NCBI GenBank assembly: GCA_050014815.1
Contig: JBEKCP010000046.1
Coordinates: 1 to 23,411 of the forward strand
Length of the DNA: 23,411 nt
DNA from: JBEKCP01 sp050014815
Lineage (GTDB): Bacteria; Planctomycetota; Planctomycetia; Pirellulales; Thermoguttaceae
Reading direction: 5' to 3'
Shown here: positions 15,142-22,983 of the stretch, one piece after another
How the letters are laid out: every line of letters starts with the position of its first letter
How positions within the stretch are numbered: position 1 is the stretch's first letter
Notes under the pieces: generated by a model
What the model saw: only the letters and a program-made list of their open reading frames with translations
What the model was told of the DNA's origin: nothing
Databases searched by the model: none
Position numbers and translations under genes: made by a program

Positions 15142-15927
15142 TCAGAAGTCCCTGATGTAGCCGGCGGTCCAGCCGCCGTCCACGGTGAGAATGTGGCCGT
15201 TGACGTAGGCGCTTTCGGGCGCGGCCAGGTACAGCGCGGCGTAGGCGATGTCTTCGGGCTTGCCCGGCCGGCCCAGCGGGATGTGGGCGAGCATCTGCTG
15301 GAACTTGTCGGTGAACTGCGCGCCCTTGCCGTAGAAGAGCCGTTGGGTCCCTTCGGTCAGGATCGAGCCGGGGGCGATCGCATTCGTGAGCACCCCGCGC
15401 GAGCCCAGCTCGATCGCCATGGACCTGGTGAGCTGCGCAACGCCCGCCTTGGCGGCGTTGTAGGCACATTGGAGTCTCGCCGGAACCAGGCCGAGGACCG
15501 AAGCGATGTTGATGATCCTGCCGGATCCCTGCCTGAGCATGACGCGAGAGGCCGCCTTGCTGACCAGGTATACGCCGGTCAGGTCTATCCTGATCAACCG
15601 GTCCCACTCCTCCTCGGGAAACTCGTCGATCGTTACACGGTGCTTCTCGGTATTGGTGCCGGCATTGTTGACGAGAATATCCAGGCGGCCGAAGTCGCCG
15701 GCAACCTGGTCGATGACGGCCGCGACCTGCCGGGCGTCGGTCACGTCCATGATGGCCGACCGGCAGGCGGGGTGCCTGGCCGCCGCCTCCGCCGCCTCGT
15801 CGGCGAGCACGTCGGCATACACCACCTTCGCGCCGTTTTCCGCGAAAACGTCGGCGATGGCCTTGCCGATGTTGCGGGCGGCGCCGGTCACCAGGGCGAT
15901 TTTGCCCGACAGGTCGACTCTCATCAT
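15142..15927 (-). CDS. Classical SDR-family oxidoreductase
   Basis: This 261-residue short-chain dehydrogenase has the cofactor loop VTGAARNIGKAIA (TGxxxGIG-like, with Asn in place of the first Gly of the GIG end), Asp39 after the second strand (YADV) implying NAD preference, NNAG at 87-90, catalytic Ser143, Tyr156 and Lys160 (YNAAK), and the C-terminal LTVDGGWTAGY. The position usually held by the tetrad Asn is Asp115 (IRIDLTGV). The start is ATG 15927 (MMRVDLSG), with GGAGA about 7 nt upstream. It lies 11 nt after the hydroxyacid dehydrogenase gene. It resembles 3-oxoacyl-ACP reductase-like sugar dehydrogenases (gluconate 5-dehydrogenase type). In this operon it presumably oxidises or reduces a sugar-derived hydroxyl. 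Confidence 0.88.
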   Translation of the reverse strand: MMRVDLSGKIALVTGAARNIGKAIADVFAENGAKVVYADVLADEAAEAAARHPACRSAIMDVTDARQVAAVIDQVAGDFGRLDILVNNAGTNTEKHRVTIDEFPEEEWDRLIRIDLTGVYLVSKAASRVMLRQGSGRIINIASVLGLVPARLQCAYNAAKAGVAQLTRSMAIELGSRGVLTNAIAPGSILTEGTQRLFYGKGAQFTDKFQQMLAHIPLGRPGKPEDIAYAALYLAAPESAYVNGHILTVDGGWTAGYIRDF

Positions 15928-15938
15928 GCGTTCTCCGT

Positions 15939-16937
15939 TTAATTGACCACGTTGCTGAGCGGCAAACCGGTGAGCGCGCGGCGACAGGCGTCCGCCGAGC
16001 GGACGCGGATTTCCATCAGGCCTTCTTCGCTGTAGAACGCCGCGTGCGGATTGATGATCAGGCGGTGATGGGCAGCGCGGTTCGGATCGCGCCATGCCGC
16101 AATCAGCGGGTCGTCGTCCGCGGGCGGCTCCTTCTCCAGGACATCGATCCCCGCGCCGGCCAGATGGCCGCAGTCGAGCGCCTCCGGCAGCGCCGCGACA
16201 TCGACGATCCCGCCCCTGGCCGTGTTCACCAGATAGGAGCGGCGCGGCATCCGTGCCAGGGCGGCGGCGTCGATCGCGTGAAACGTTTCGTCGGTCAAGG
16301 GGCAGTGCAGGCTGACCACCAGCGAGCGGGCCAACAGTTCTTCGAGCGTTTCCGCGCGGCGGATGCCGAGGGCCTTGTCGTAGCCGTCCGGCTTGTAGGG
16401 ATCGTGGAACAGGACCTCCATGTCCAGCGCCTTCGCCCGCAGGGCCGCCGCGGTGCCGATGCGTCCCAGGCCGACCACGCCGAACGTCCGGCCGCGCAGG
16501 CGCGCGATCGGCGCGGCTTGCAGGTAGGACCACGGCCCCCGGCTCGCCCGCAACCGTGAATTGAGGTAGTGCACGCCGCGGGCCAGCGCCAGCGTCAACG
16601 CGATGGCCGAGTCGGCGACTTCCTCCGTCCCGTAGTCGGGCACGTTCGTCACGAGGATGCCTCGCTCGCGGGCATAAGCACGATCGACGTTGTCGACGCC
16701 CACGCCCCCGCGCACAATCAGCTTGCAGCGGGTGAGCCGCTCGATGGTCCTCCTCGTCAGCGCCAGTTCATGGTAAAGGATGATCGCGTCGGCGTCCTCG
16801 ATGTGCCCGACCAGGGCGTCCTCGGTCCGCGCCCCGAGCGCCGCGACCTCGGCCAGGTCGCCCAGCACGCCACGTTCAGGCTCCAGCCCGTCGGTAAGGA
16901 AATCGGTGATTACGACGCGAAAGGGCGCCTGGCTCAT
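15939..16937 (-). CDS. D-isomer-specific 2-hydroxyacid dehydrogenase (operon copy)
   Basis: This 332-residue NAD-dependent enzyme is related to phosphoglycerate dehydrogenase and CtBP. It interconverts a 2-oxo acid and a D-2-hydroxy acid. The NAD-binding motif GLGRIG lies at 156-161 and the catalytic triad is complete: Arg241 (TARGG), Glu270 (EKEPP) and His298 (NPHAA). No ACT regulatory domain follows, so it is not a full serA. The start ATG overlaps the GntR gene stop by 4 nt (ATGA), indicating translational coupling and strongly tying it to that regulator's transcript. A second, diverged family member lies across the divergent promoter at 18047-19018. Likely substrates are hydroxypyruvate, glyoxylate or a longer sugar-derived 2-oxo acid (inference). 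Confidence 0.88.
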   Translation of the reverse strand: MSQAPFRVVITDFLTDGLEPERGVLGDLAEVAALGARTEDALVGHIEDADAIILYHELALTRRTIERLTRCKLIVRGGVGVDNVDRAYARERGILVTNVPDYGTEEVADSAIALTLALARGVHYLNSRLRASRGPWSYLQAAPIARLRGRTFGVVGLGRIGTAAALRAKALDMEVLFHDPYKPDGYDKALGIRRAETLEELLARSLVVSLHCPLTDETFHAIDAAALARMPRRSYLVNTARGGIVDVAALPEALDCGHLAGAGIDVLEKEPPADDDPLIAAWRDPNRAAHHRLIINPHAAFYSEEGLMEIRVRSADACRRALTGLPLSNVVN

Positions 16938-17626
16938 ACGTGGCCCCGATAATGATCCAAGTGGGTGAACAAGAGGTTTTGGGCTTTCTGCAAGTCGCGT
17001 GCCTGCAGAGCGGCGAGGATCTGGCCGTGGCCCTTGACGCCCTGCGCCCAGTGCTCTCTCTCCTCGATCACCTCTTCCCGGAACCGCCGGAAGAAGACCT
17101 CCAGGAGGCTGTTGAAGGCCACCAGCGGCTCGATTTGGCTGGCCTGGAGCAACTCGCGATGGAAGGCCAGGTCGCCGGCGATGAATTCGTCGGGGGTGGC
17201 GGCCCGCCCGAGTGCCTCGTTGATTTCCGCAAGGCGCCCGCAGACCGCCGGATCCCCGGCGACCCGCTCCATGGCCTCGGCCAAAGCGCCCGTCTCGATG
17301 ACGATGCGGGCCTTGAGCAGTTGCCGGCGGGGATAGTTGTTCAGCGCGAAGTGAAAGCCGAGATACTCCGTGACCCGCTCCATGTCGACCTGGCCGATCG
17401 TGAGCCCGCGGCGCGGGGCCGATTGAATGATGCCCAGGAAACTGAGCGACTTGGTAGCCTCGCGGACGCTGACGCGGCTGACGCCGAACATGTCGGCCAT
17501 TTGTTGCTCGGTCGGCAACCGGTCGCCCTCGCCCAGCGCGTGGTCGAGAATGTAGTCCTTGATTTTGGCGACCACCAGGTCGCTGAGCGTCTCGCGGTGG
17601 ATTCGGTTCTTGGCGACGTCTTTCAT
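16934..17626 (-). CDS. GntR-family transcriptional regulator (FadR/FCD type)
   Basis: The 230-residue protein has an N-terminal winged helix (about 12-80: IKDYILDHALGEGDRLPTEQ, then the recognition helix VSRVSVREATKSLSFLGI) and a C-terminal all-helical FCD ligand-binding domain. The FCD metal-site residues look intact: Asp152 and His156 (GDLAFH), His200 (KGHGQI) and His222 (THLDHYRG). FCD regulators of this kind typically bind small organic or sugar acids and repress neighbouring catabolic genes. I chose ATG 17626 because the conserved domain begins shortly after; a longer upstream frame is Arg/Pro-rich and not convincing. It is the first gene of the minus-strand operon and faces the divergent plus-strand unit, so it probably controls both. 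Confidence 0.9.
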   Translation of the reverse strand: MKDVAKNRIHRETLSDLVVAKIKDYILDHALGEGDRLPTEQQMADMFGVSRVSVREATKSLSFLGIIQSAPRRGLTIGQVDMERVTEYLGFHFALNNYPRRQLLKARIVIETGALAEAMERVAGDPAVCGRLAEINEALGRAATPDEFIAGDLAFHRELLQASQIEPLVAFNSLLEVFFRRFREEVIEEREHWAQGVKGHGQILAALQARDLQKAQNLLFTHLDHYRGHV

Positions 17627-17648
17627 GGGAGCAGAGCCGCATGGTAAT

Positions 17649-17693
17649 CGTTCGCGGGCCGGGGAGGAAGGGGGCCCGGGCGCCCCGCGAACG
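17649..17693. promoter_or_regulatory. 10-bp inverted repeat upstream of the GntR gene
   Basis: CGTTCGCGGG (17649-17658) and CCCGCGAACG (17684-17693) form a perfect inverted repeat 23-67 nt upstream of the GntR start. It could be a leader hairpin or an operator; it does not match the usual FadR-type operator consensus. Confidence 0.35.
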
Positions 17694-17724
17694 CTTGCGC
17701 CGCACGCCCTTCTCAGCCACCAAT

Positions 17725-17903
17725 GTAACCGTTCACAGGCCGCCGGGGACTGGCTCATTTTTCGGCCGAAAACGGGGTTCGCCAGTCGCTAGTCTTTGAC
17801 GGCCGAAAAATGTGCCTGTCCCCTTACGGCCGAGGGGGACAGTCCCCTTGCGGCCACACCTTCTTCGCCGCGAAAATCGGGACAGTCCCCTGTGAACGGT
17901 TAC
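17725..17903. mobile_element. 179-bp MITE-like element in the divergent promoter region
   Basis: Perfect 15-bp terminal inverted repeats GTAACCGTTCACAGG (17725-17739) and CCTGTGAACGGTTAC (17889-17903) bound a non-coding element. The flanks GCCACCAAT (17716-17724) and GCCCCCAAT (17904-17912) match at 8 of 9 bases, like a 9-bp target duplication. Inside, GGGGACTGGCTC (17745-17756) and GTGCCTGTCCCC (17812-17823) match the ends of the in-gene repeat at 7645-7721. The interior also repeats CGGCCG-containing and GGGACAGTCCCC-type short palindromes. No transposase is present. Confidence 0.75.
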
Positions 17904-17911
17904 GCCCCCAA

Positions 17912-17940
17912 TTGACAGCGGATTTGTGTTATTATAAGAT
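17912..17940 (+). promoter_or_regulatory. Sigma70-type promoter for the plus-strand operon
   Basis: A perfect -35 TTGACA (17912-17917) is followed, after a 17-bp spacer, by TAAGAT (17935-17940); an alternative -10 is TATAAG (17933-17938) with a 15-bp spacer. The region is clearly AT-richer than its surroundings. The inverted pair ATTGACAG (17911-17918) / CTGTCAAT (17952-17959) brackets the promoter and is a candidate operator. The leader to the ATG at 18047 would be about 100 nt. Confidence 0.6.
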
Positions 17941-18046
17941 AAGTTCCCGGCCTGTCAATCGCCTGAAAACGCGACTGGCGGACCGCGAATAGGGACCGAA
18001 GCTGCCGGCCGATTGAGAACTTCACAAGGATAGGAGCCTGCAACCG

Positions 18047-19018
18047 ATGGCGGGAAGAGTGGCTGTTACCGATTACACGTTCGACGATTTGTCCGTTGAG
18101 AGTTCCGTTCTCGAACCGTTGGGCTGCCATGTGACGGGGCAGAAGTCCGGCAAGGACAAGGCCCAACTCATCGCCCTGGTGAAAGACGCCGATTACGTCA
18201 TCACGCAATTCGCGCCGGTCGACGCGGCCGTGATCGCGGCGATGCAGAAATGCAACGTGATCGTCCGCTACGGCATCGGCGTGGACAACGTGGACCTGCA
18301 AGCCGCCGCGGCCAAGGGCATCCCGGTCTGCAACGTCCCGGACTACTGCACCGACGAAGTAGCCGACCATACGCTCGCGATGATCCTGGATTTGGTTCGC
18401 CGGATCACCTCCAACGCGCTGAAGGTCCGGTCGGGCGTCTGGGGCCTCGGCGTGCCGCTGGAGGCGCTGCACTCGCTCAAGGACATGACCGTGGGGGTCG
18501 TCGCCTTCGGACGCATCGGCCGCGAGGTGGCCAGCCGCCTCAAGCCGTTCAAGTGCAAGCTGCTGGTCTTCGATCCGGCAGTGGACGCTTCGGTGATTTC
18601 GGCCGCCGGCTGCACTCCTGCCACGCTGGACGAGTTGTTGCGGGCCAGCGACCTGATTACGCTGCACTGCCCCAGCAACGAAAAGACGAAGGGCATGATC
18701 AATGCCCGCAGCATCGCCAAGATGAAGCCCGGCGTGCTCTTCGTGAATGCGTCGCGCGGCACGCTCGTTCACACGGACGACCTGGTGGCAGCGCTGGCGA
18801 GCGGCCGGATATCGGCGGCGGCGCTCGACGTGACGGACCCGGAGCCCCCCCCGGCCGACCACCCGCTGGTGAAGATGGAGAATGTTTTCATTACGTCCCA
18901 CATTGCCTCGGCCAGTCCGCAGGCGGCGATGAAGTTGCGAATGGATGCGGCCGGCACGGTCGCCATCGCCGTCAAGGGCGGAGCACTGCCGAACGTCGTC
19001 AACGGCGTACGAGTCTAA
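18047..19018 (+). CDS. D-isomer-specific 2-hydroxyacid dehydrogenase (divergent copy)
   Basis: This 323-residue protein is a CtBP/phosphoglycerate-dehydrogenase-like enzyme. Its catalytic triad is complete: Arg237 (ASRGT), Glu266 (TDPEPP) and His285 (TSHIAS). The substrate-binding block VRYGIGVDNVD is at 73-83. In the dinucleotide motif the first Gly is Ala (VVAFGRIG, 151-158), an uncommon change. AGGAG at 18032-18036 lies 10 nt before the ATG. It is first in the plus-strand unit driven by the promoter at 17912-17940. It shares blocks such as GVDNVD, NVPDY and the NVVN C-terminus with the minus-strand copy, but differs strongly elsewhere, so the two are paralogues rather than a recent duplication. 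The direction of reaction and the substrate are unknown. Confidence 0.88.
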   Translation: MAGRVAVTDYTFDDLSVESSVLEPLGCHVTGQKSGKDKAQLIALVKDADYVITQFAPVDAAVIAAMQKCNVIVRYGIGVDNVDLQAAAAKGIPVCNVPDYCTDEVADHTLAMILDLVRRITSNALKVRSGVWGLGVPLEALHSLKDMTVGVVAFGRIGREVASRLKPFKCKLLVFDPAVDASVISAAGCTPATLDELLRASDLITLHCPSNEKTKGMINARSIAKMKPGVLFVNASRGTLVHTDDLVAALASGRISAAALDVTDPEPPPADHPLVKMENVFITSHIASASPQAAMKLRMDAAGTVAIAVKGGALPNVVNGVRV

Positions 19019-19146
19019 GTGGTTTCTGTTGCGGAAGGTGGCGGAATTGCAGGCTAAGAACCGTGAAGACATCGGAACCAATCAGCAGCCCCGTTTCGCG
19101 AGTGTCCTACCGCCCCTGCCGGGGCCAAACAACCAGGGAGAAACGC

Positions 19147-21387
19147 ATGTCAACATCGGCACGAAAAACTATTCTGACATTGGGCGCCGCACTGGCGATG
19201 ACGTGTCTCTTGGCGGCGATTGCCGCCGCGGCCGGGCCGGCCAAGCCGGATCCCGCGGCCCAAAAACCGATTGAAGTCGTGATCGAGTGGGGGTTTCCGA
19301 AGGCCGCGGAGGCGTTAGCTTTCGACGGGCGGATCGAGGCGACGCAAAATGGCGTGGTCGAGAAGGTCGCGCCGCTGCCGGGCGACACGGCCACCAGGAT
19401 GGCCGGCCCGGCCGAGTGGAAATCGCCGGCATCCGGCGGGACGCGCCGCGGGGTCGTCGCTTCGCTCCGCTACGGCGATGCCGTCCGCGGGCCGGCCCGA
19501 ACGATCATCACCGTACGGACCGGATCCGGCAGTTTCTCGTTCCAGCCCGTGGACCTCAAGGACGGGCCGATCCTTGCGCCGGAATACGGGTTCTTCGTGG
19601 CCGAGACCTCGGCGAACGTTACGGCTGCTTCGTTCCAGAAGGAACTGGCGACCAAGGGCCTCAAGACCATCCGCCAGAAGGTCCGCGAGCACCCCGAACA
19701 GACCTGGGAAGGGGCCGTGCGCGCCCTGCATGGCGCCATCCAGCTTCCGCCGATGCCCGAGCCGGCTTTCGAGCCGGCGATGTCGGTCGAGGTTCCCGAC
19801 AAGTATCTCACCGGACTATGGCGCCTGGGCGCCTGGGGAATTATTCGGCGATGCCCGCGCATCAGCCGGGCGGACCTTCCCCAAGTTCTCGCAAAAGGCG
19901 ACGTGCCCAGAGACTGCAAACGGGTCGATGACAAAGACCCGGACGGCGTTTATGTCGTGCGCGACAACCCCTTTCCGCCCTTGGGCTGCGAAACCGACCG
20001 CATTCTCTGGGCGCTGGATCACCTGGGAATGCACCACGCGGCCCGCGACGGTATCAGCGTCTGGCTGGAAGGCCAGCAGAAAGACGGCGCGCTGTCGCTA
20101 AACTCGGGCATGGAGAGAGCCCACAAGGTGGGAGCGCTGCAACTGCTATGGGTCATGGCCGAACACTACCGGCTTACGGGGGACAAGGAGTGGCTGAGGA
20201 AGGAAGCCCCGAGGCTCAAGGCGGCGGTGGACTGGATCCTCGCCCGGCGGAGTGCGACGATGAAGCAGGACCTCACCCAAGCGGAAATCGAGGGGATCAA
20301 GACGGGGAAGTGGTCGCCTTACGGACTTCAACCAAAGGTCGCGATGGGCGATGGCGACCCGAGCGGATCGCGGTACTACTATTGGGCGGATTCATCCGGC
20401 TATCAGTCGGTCAAATTGTTCGCCGACGTTGTGGCGGATGTCGATCCGCAGTTGGGCGTCCATTACGCGGCCGAGGCGGAGAAATACCGCAAGGACATTC
20501 TCCCCGTTCTCAACGAGTCCATCGTGCTCTCGCCGGTAATGAAGGTGCGAGACGGGACATACCGTTCCTTCCACCCCCAGGGCTTCCAGGACCGCGGCCC
20601 GCTGGCCAGAGTGCTGCCCGAAGGGGCGAACATCTACAGTCACTGCGGCCCCTATCACGCCGATTACTGCATAACCTGCGCGGCGATCGAGGCCTGGCTC
20701 AGGACCGGCCTGCTCTCGGTCGATGACGTGCGGATCGACGGGCACTTCGACGTGGTGGAAGACGTGTTTCTTCTGGACCACCCCTGGTTCCGCAAGCGAA
20801 AGAAGGACTACGACCCGGAGAAGGACTGGTTCGCCGTTGCCGGGTGGGGCTATCAATCCGGCTGGGAGAGGATGCCGGATTACTACCTTGTGAAAGACGA
20901 TGTTCCGAACTTCATCCGGTCCTGGCTCAACCATTGCGCGGTCGATCTGAACTTCAAGGACTACTCGTTCAACGAACACACGACCTTCGCGGCCAACGAC
21001 AAGTCGCACGGTCGGGCCGTGTTCCTCTCGAACTTCCGCAACATGCTGGTCACGGAGATCGGCGACGGCCTTTGGGTTACCCGTGCCACGCCCCGGGCAT
21101 GGCTGGAGCAGGGCAAGAAGATCTCGGTGAAGAACGCGCCAACCTATTACGGTACGGTGGCCTACGAGATTGTTTCGGACGTGGACAACGGCAAGATCAG
21201 TGCCACTGTGGAAATGCCCTCGCGCAAGGCGCCGAAGGAAGTGACCCTGCGCCTCCGCCATCCCAAGGCCGCGCCAATCAAGAGTGTCACCGTCAACGGC
21301 AAACCATGGTCCGAGTTCAACACGGACAAGGAAACGATCACCCTGAAGGGCCTGGCCGGTACGGTGACTGTGACGGCCCAGTACTGA
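19147..21387 (+). CDS. Exported six-hairpin glycosidase-like protein
   Basis: The 746-residue protein starts at ATG 19147, with AGGGAG just upstream. Residues 1-29 form a Sec signal peptide (LTLGAALAMTCLLAAIAAAAG), so it acts outside the cytosol. An N-terminal beta-rich part (about 30-190) is followed by an alpha/alpha barrel-like region (about 200-600) with the alternating helices of six-hairpin glycosidases: CETDRILWALDHLGMHHAAR, ALQLLWVMAEHYRLTGDKEW, LKAAVDWILARR. A C-terminal beta domain (about 655-746) ends KSVTVNGKPW, as in alpha-L-rhamnosidase/GH78- and GH127-like enzymes. I cannot assign a CAZy family or name catalytic residues. It lies 128 nt after the dehydrogenase gene on the same strand. 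It probably releases the sugar that the cytosolic enzymes degrade (inference). Confidence 0.75.
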   Translation: MSTSARKTILTLGAALAMTCLLAAIAAAAGPAKPDPAAQKPIEVVIEWGFPKAAEALAFDGRIEATQNGVVEKVAPLPGDTATRMAGPAEWKSPASGGTRRGVVASLRYGDAVRGPARTIITVRTGSGSFSFQPVDLKDGPILAPEYGFFVAETSANVTAASFQKELATKGLKTIRQKVREHPEQTWEGAVRALHGAIQLPPMPEPAFEPAMSVEVPDKYLTGLWRLGAWGIIRRCPRISRADLPQVLAKGDVPRDCKRVDDKDPDGVYVVRDNPFPPLGCETDRILWALDHLGMHHAARDGISVWLEGQQKDGALSLNSGMERAHKVGALQLLWVMAEHYRLTGDKEWLRKEAPRLKAAVDWILARRSATMKQDLTQAEIEGIKTGKWSPYGLQPKVAMGDGDPSGSRYYYWADSSGYQSVKLFADVVADVDPQLGVHYAAEAEKYRKDILPVLNESIVLSPVMKVRDGTYRSFHPQGFQDRGPLARVLPEGANIYSHCGPYHADYCITCAAIEAWLRTGLLSVDDVRIDGHFDVVEDVFLLDHPWFRKRKKDYDPEKDWFAVAGWGYQSGWERMPDYYLVKDDVPNFIRSWLNHCAVDLNFKDYSFNEHTTFAANDKSHGRAVFLSNFRNMLVTEIGDGLWVTRATPRAWLEQGKKISVKNAPTYYGTVAYEIVSDVDNGKISATVEMPSRKAPKEVTLRLRHPKAAPIKSVTVNGKPWSEFNTDKETITLKGLAGTVTVTAQY

Positions 21388-21452
21388 ACGCGTGGGAATA
21401 TGAGACACAACGGGAAAACGTGATAAATGCGAACTTGAACCAGGAGAGAAAC

Positions 21453-22928
21453 ATGACAACGCGGATGTTTCGAGTGTGTATGACCTTGGTAATGCCACTG
21501 ATTCTGGTGTTGGCCGCTCAGGCGGCGGACTTGCCGAAAAGTACCCATGACTGGCCGGGCTATACCGGCCCCGATGGCACTTTCGCCGACCAATCCAAGG
21601 TGCCGATCCTCGATGACCTCAGCCAGGCCAAGCTGGTCTGGGTCAGCGAGCACGACGATCTCGGTTACGGTAAGACCACCAGCGGAGGCGGACACTCCTA
21701 TGGCAAGGACTACTGGAGACCGAGCGGCAGCGCGAGCCTCATCGTGGCCAACGGCCTGGTGATCGCGGGATACTTCAATGCCAAGAACAGCGTGATGGCC
21801 GACGACATCATCCTGGCGATCGACGTCGCGACCGGAAAGACCAGGTGGAAACAGGTCTACACCGACAAGGGGATCAACCGCGGGGCCGGTAAACACCTCC
21901 CGTACGGCCCGACGCCCGTCGCCAGCCAGGGGAAGGTCTTCCACCTGGGCACCTCCGGCCGGCTCTACTGCGTCGATCTGGATACCGGAAAGCCGGTGTG
22001 GGAGAGCGACGTGGGCGAAGAGCACAAGGCACTGCAAGCCCTCAAGGCGAAGGCCATCGTGAAGGACGACACGAAGGAGGGCATCTACTCGCGTGATATG
22101 AAGAAGATGGTCACCCCGTTGATGGTGATCGATGGGGTGCTGATGGTGACGGTGGGCAATCTGCACGGTTTCGACACGGCGACGGGCAAGAAACTCTGGG
22201 AGATTCCCAGCGCAACGGCCGTACTGTCCGTTCCCTGCCCGGCGAAGCTCAACGGCGCGATGTATGCCTTGTGCAGCGGTTCCGATGGGTACATGCGGCT
22301 GATCCGGCCCAAGACGGGCGAAGTCGTGTGGAAAGAGTTCCTGGGCGCGTGGTTCCTGCCCATTGTCGCCGACGGACGGGCGTTCGTGCCTCGACTTCAG
22401 GATCCCAGCAAACCCAAGTCCAAAGAACAACGTCCCACCCTCACCGCCTTCGCCTTGAGCGAGACCGGCGCGAAGATGCTCTGGCAGTCCGATTTCCCCA
22501 TGGATGGCGACAGTTGGAATGCCTACCGAGACGGAGTCATCTACGCCACTGCCCACGTCTATCAACCGGCGGGCGGGAAAGTCATGGCTTTCCAAGCCGA
22601 GGACGGAACGCTTCTGGGCATGTACGACGACAAGGAGGGCGACCGGGGGAGAGTGCATCTCTGGGGCAACCGTCTCGTCGTCGTTGGCGACAACCACCAC
22701 GAATCGCTGGCGTCAAGCTGCTATTATTGGGCGCTGACACCCGGTCTGAAGGACCTGGCCAAGTCCGGTAAACCGCACTACGCTCGCAAATGGGGAGATT
22801 ACCGGGGCGTCTGCGGTTACGAAGTCTTGATTCGCGATCCGTTTGCCGATGGCTACCAGTTCACCCGGGCCATCGACATCAAGAAGGGCAAGGGCGTGAT
22901 CATGTGCTGGGATCTCAGAAAGCAATAG
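21453..22928 (+). CDS. Exported PQQ-like beta-propeller protein
   Basis: The 491-residue protein starts at ATG 21453, preceded by AGGAGAG. A signal peptide (about 1-24, MTLVMPLILVLAAQA then ADLP) precedes a repeated beta-propeller of the PQQ/BamB type. The blades show the recurrent 'LxAxDxATGKxxW' signature: LAIDVATGKTRWKQ, YCVDLDTGKPVWES, HGFDTATGKKLWEI, RLIRPKTGEVVWKE. The opening DWPGYTGPDGTF is typical of the large exported planctomycete propeller family. Such proteins often serve as scaffolds or binding proteins; the absence of a dehydrogenase domain argues against a quinoprotein enzyme. It follows the glycosidase-like gene by 65 nt. Its role in the locus is unknown; it may bind the polysaccharide or assist the neighbouring exported enzyme. 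Confidence 0.82.
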   Translation: MTTRMFRVCMTLVMPLILVLAAQAADLPKSTHDWPGYTGPDGTFADQSKVPILDDLSQAKLVWVSEHDDLGYGKTTSGGGHSYGKDYWRPSGSASLIVANGLVIAGYFNAKNSVMADDIILAIDVATGKTRWKQVYTDKGINRGAGKHLPYGPTPVASQGKVFHLGTSGRLYCVDLDTGKPVWESDVGEEHKALQALKAKAIVKDDTKEGIYSRDMKKMVTPLMVIDGVLMVTVGNLHGFDTATGKKLWEIPSATAVLSVPCPAKLNGAMYALCSGSDGYMRLIRPKTGEVVWKEFLGAWFLPIVADGRAFVPRLQDPSKPKSKEQRPTLTAFALSETGAKMLWQSDFPMDGDSWNAYRDGVIYATAHVYQPAGGKVMAFQAEDGTLLGMYDDKEGDRGRVHLWGNRLVVVGDNHHESLASSCYYWALTPGLKDLAKSGKPHYARKWGDYRGVCGYEVLIRDPFADGYQFTRAIDIKKGKGVIMCWDLRKQ

Positions 22929-22983
22929 TGCTTATCTGAAGTAATGCAAGACAACCGGAATTCACTGTTACGAGGAGAAGACT

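Noticed and set aside
12188..15160. Plus-strand open frames of 453 and 536 codons opposite the aldolase, dehydrogenase and lyase genes
   Set aside because: They are antisense to well-conserved enzymes with intact catalytic motifs, and their own translations resemble no protein.
15080..15607. Extended N-terminus of the lyase frame (and similar extensions of the SDR to 16533, the hydroxyacid dehydrogenase to 17723 and the GntR regulator to 17758)
   Set aside because: The added residues are shadows of the upstream gene or Arg/Pro-rich text. Each family begins at the internal ATG chosen.
15939..16937. Assignment as serA (phosphoglycerate dehydrogenase)
   Set aside because: There is no ACT domain or serine-pathway gene, and the coupling to a GntR regulator and sugar enzymes points to catabolism.
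18250..19146. N-terminal extension of the glycosidase-like protein into the dehydrogenase gene
   Set aside because: The extension is an out-of-frame reading of the dehydrogenase. The ATG at 19147 has a ribosome binding site and is followed by a signal peptide.
21453..22928. PQQ-dependent alcohol dehydrogenase
   Set aside because: The length is too short, and I see no cytochrome domain or quinoprotein active-site features; only propeller repeats are present.
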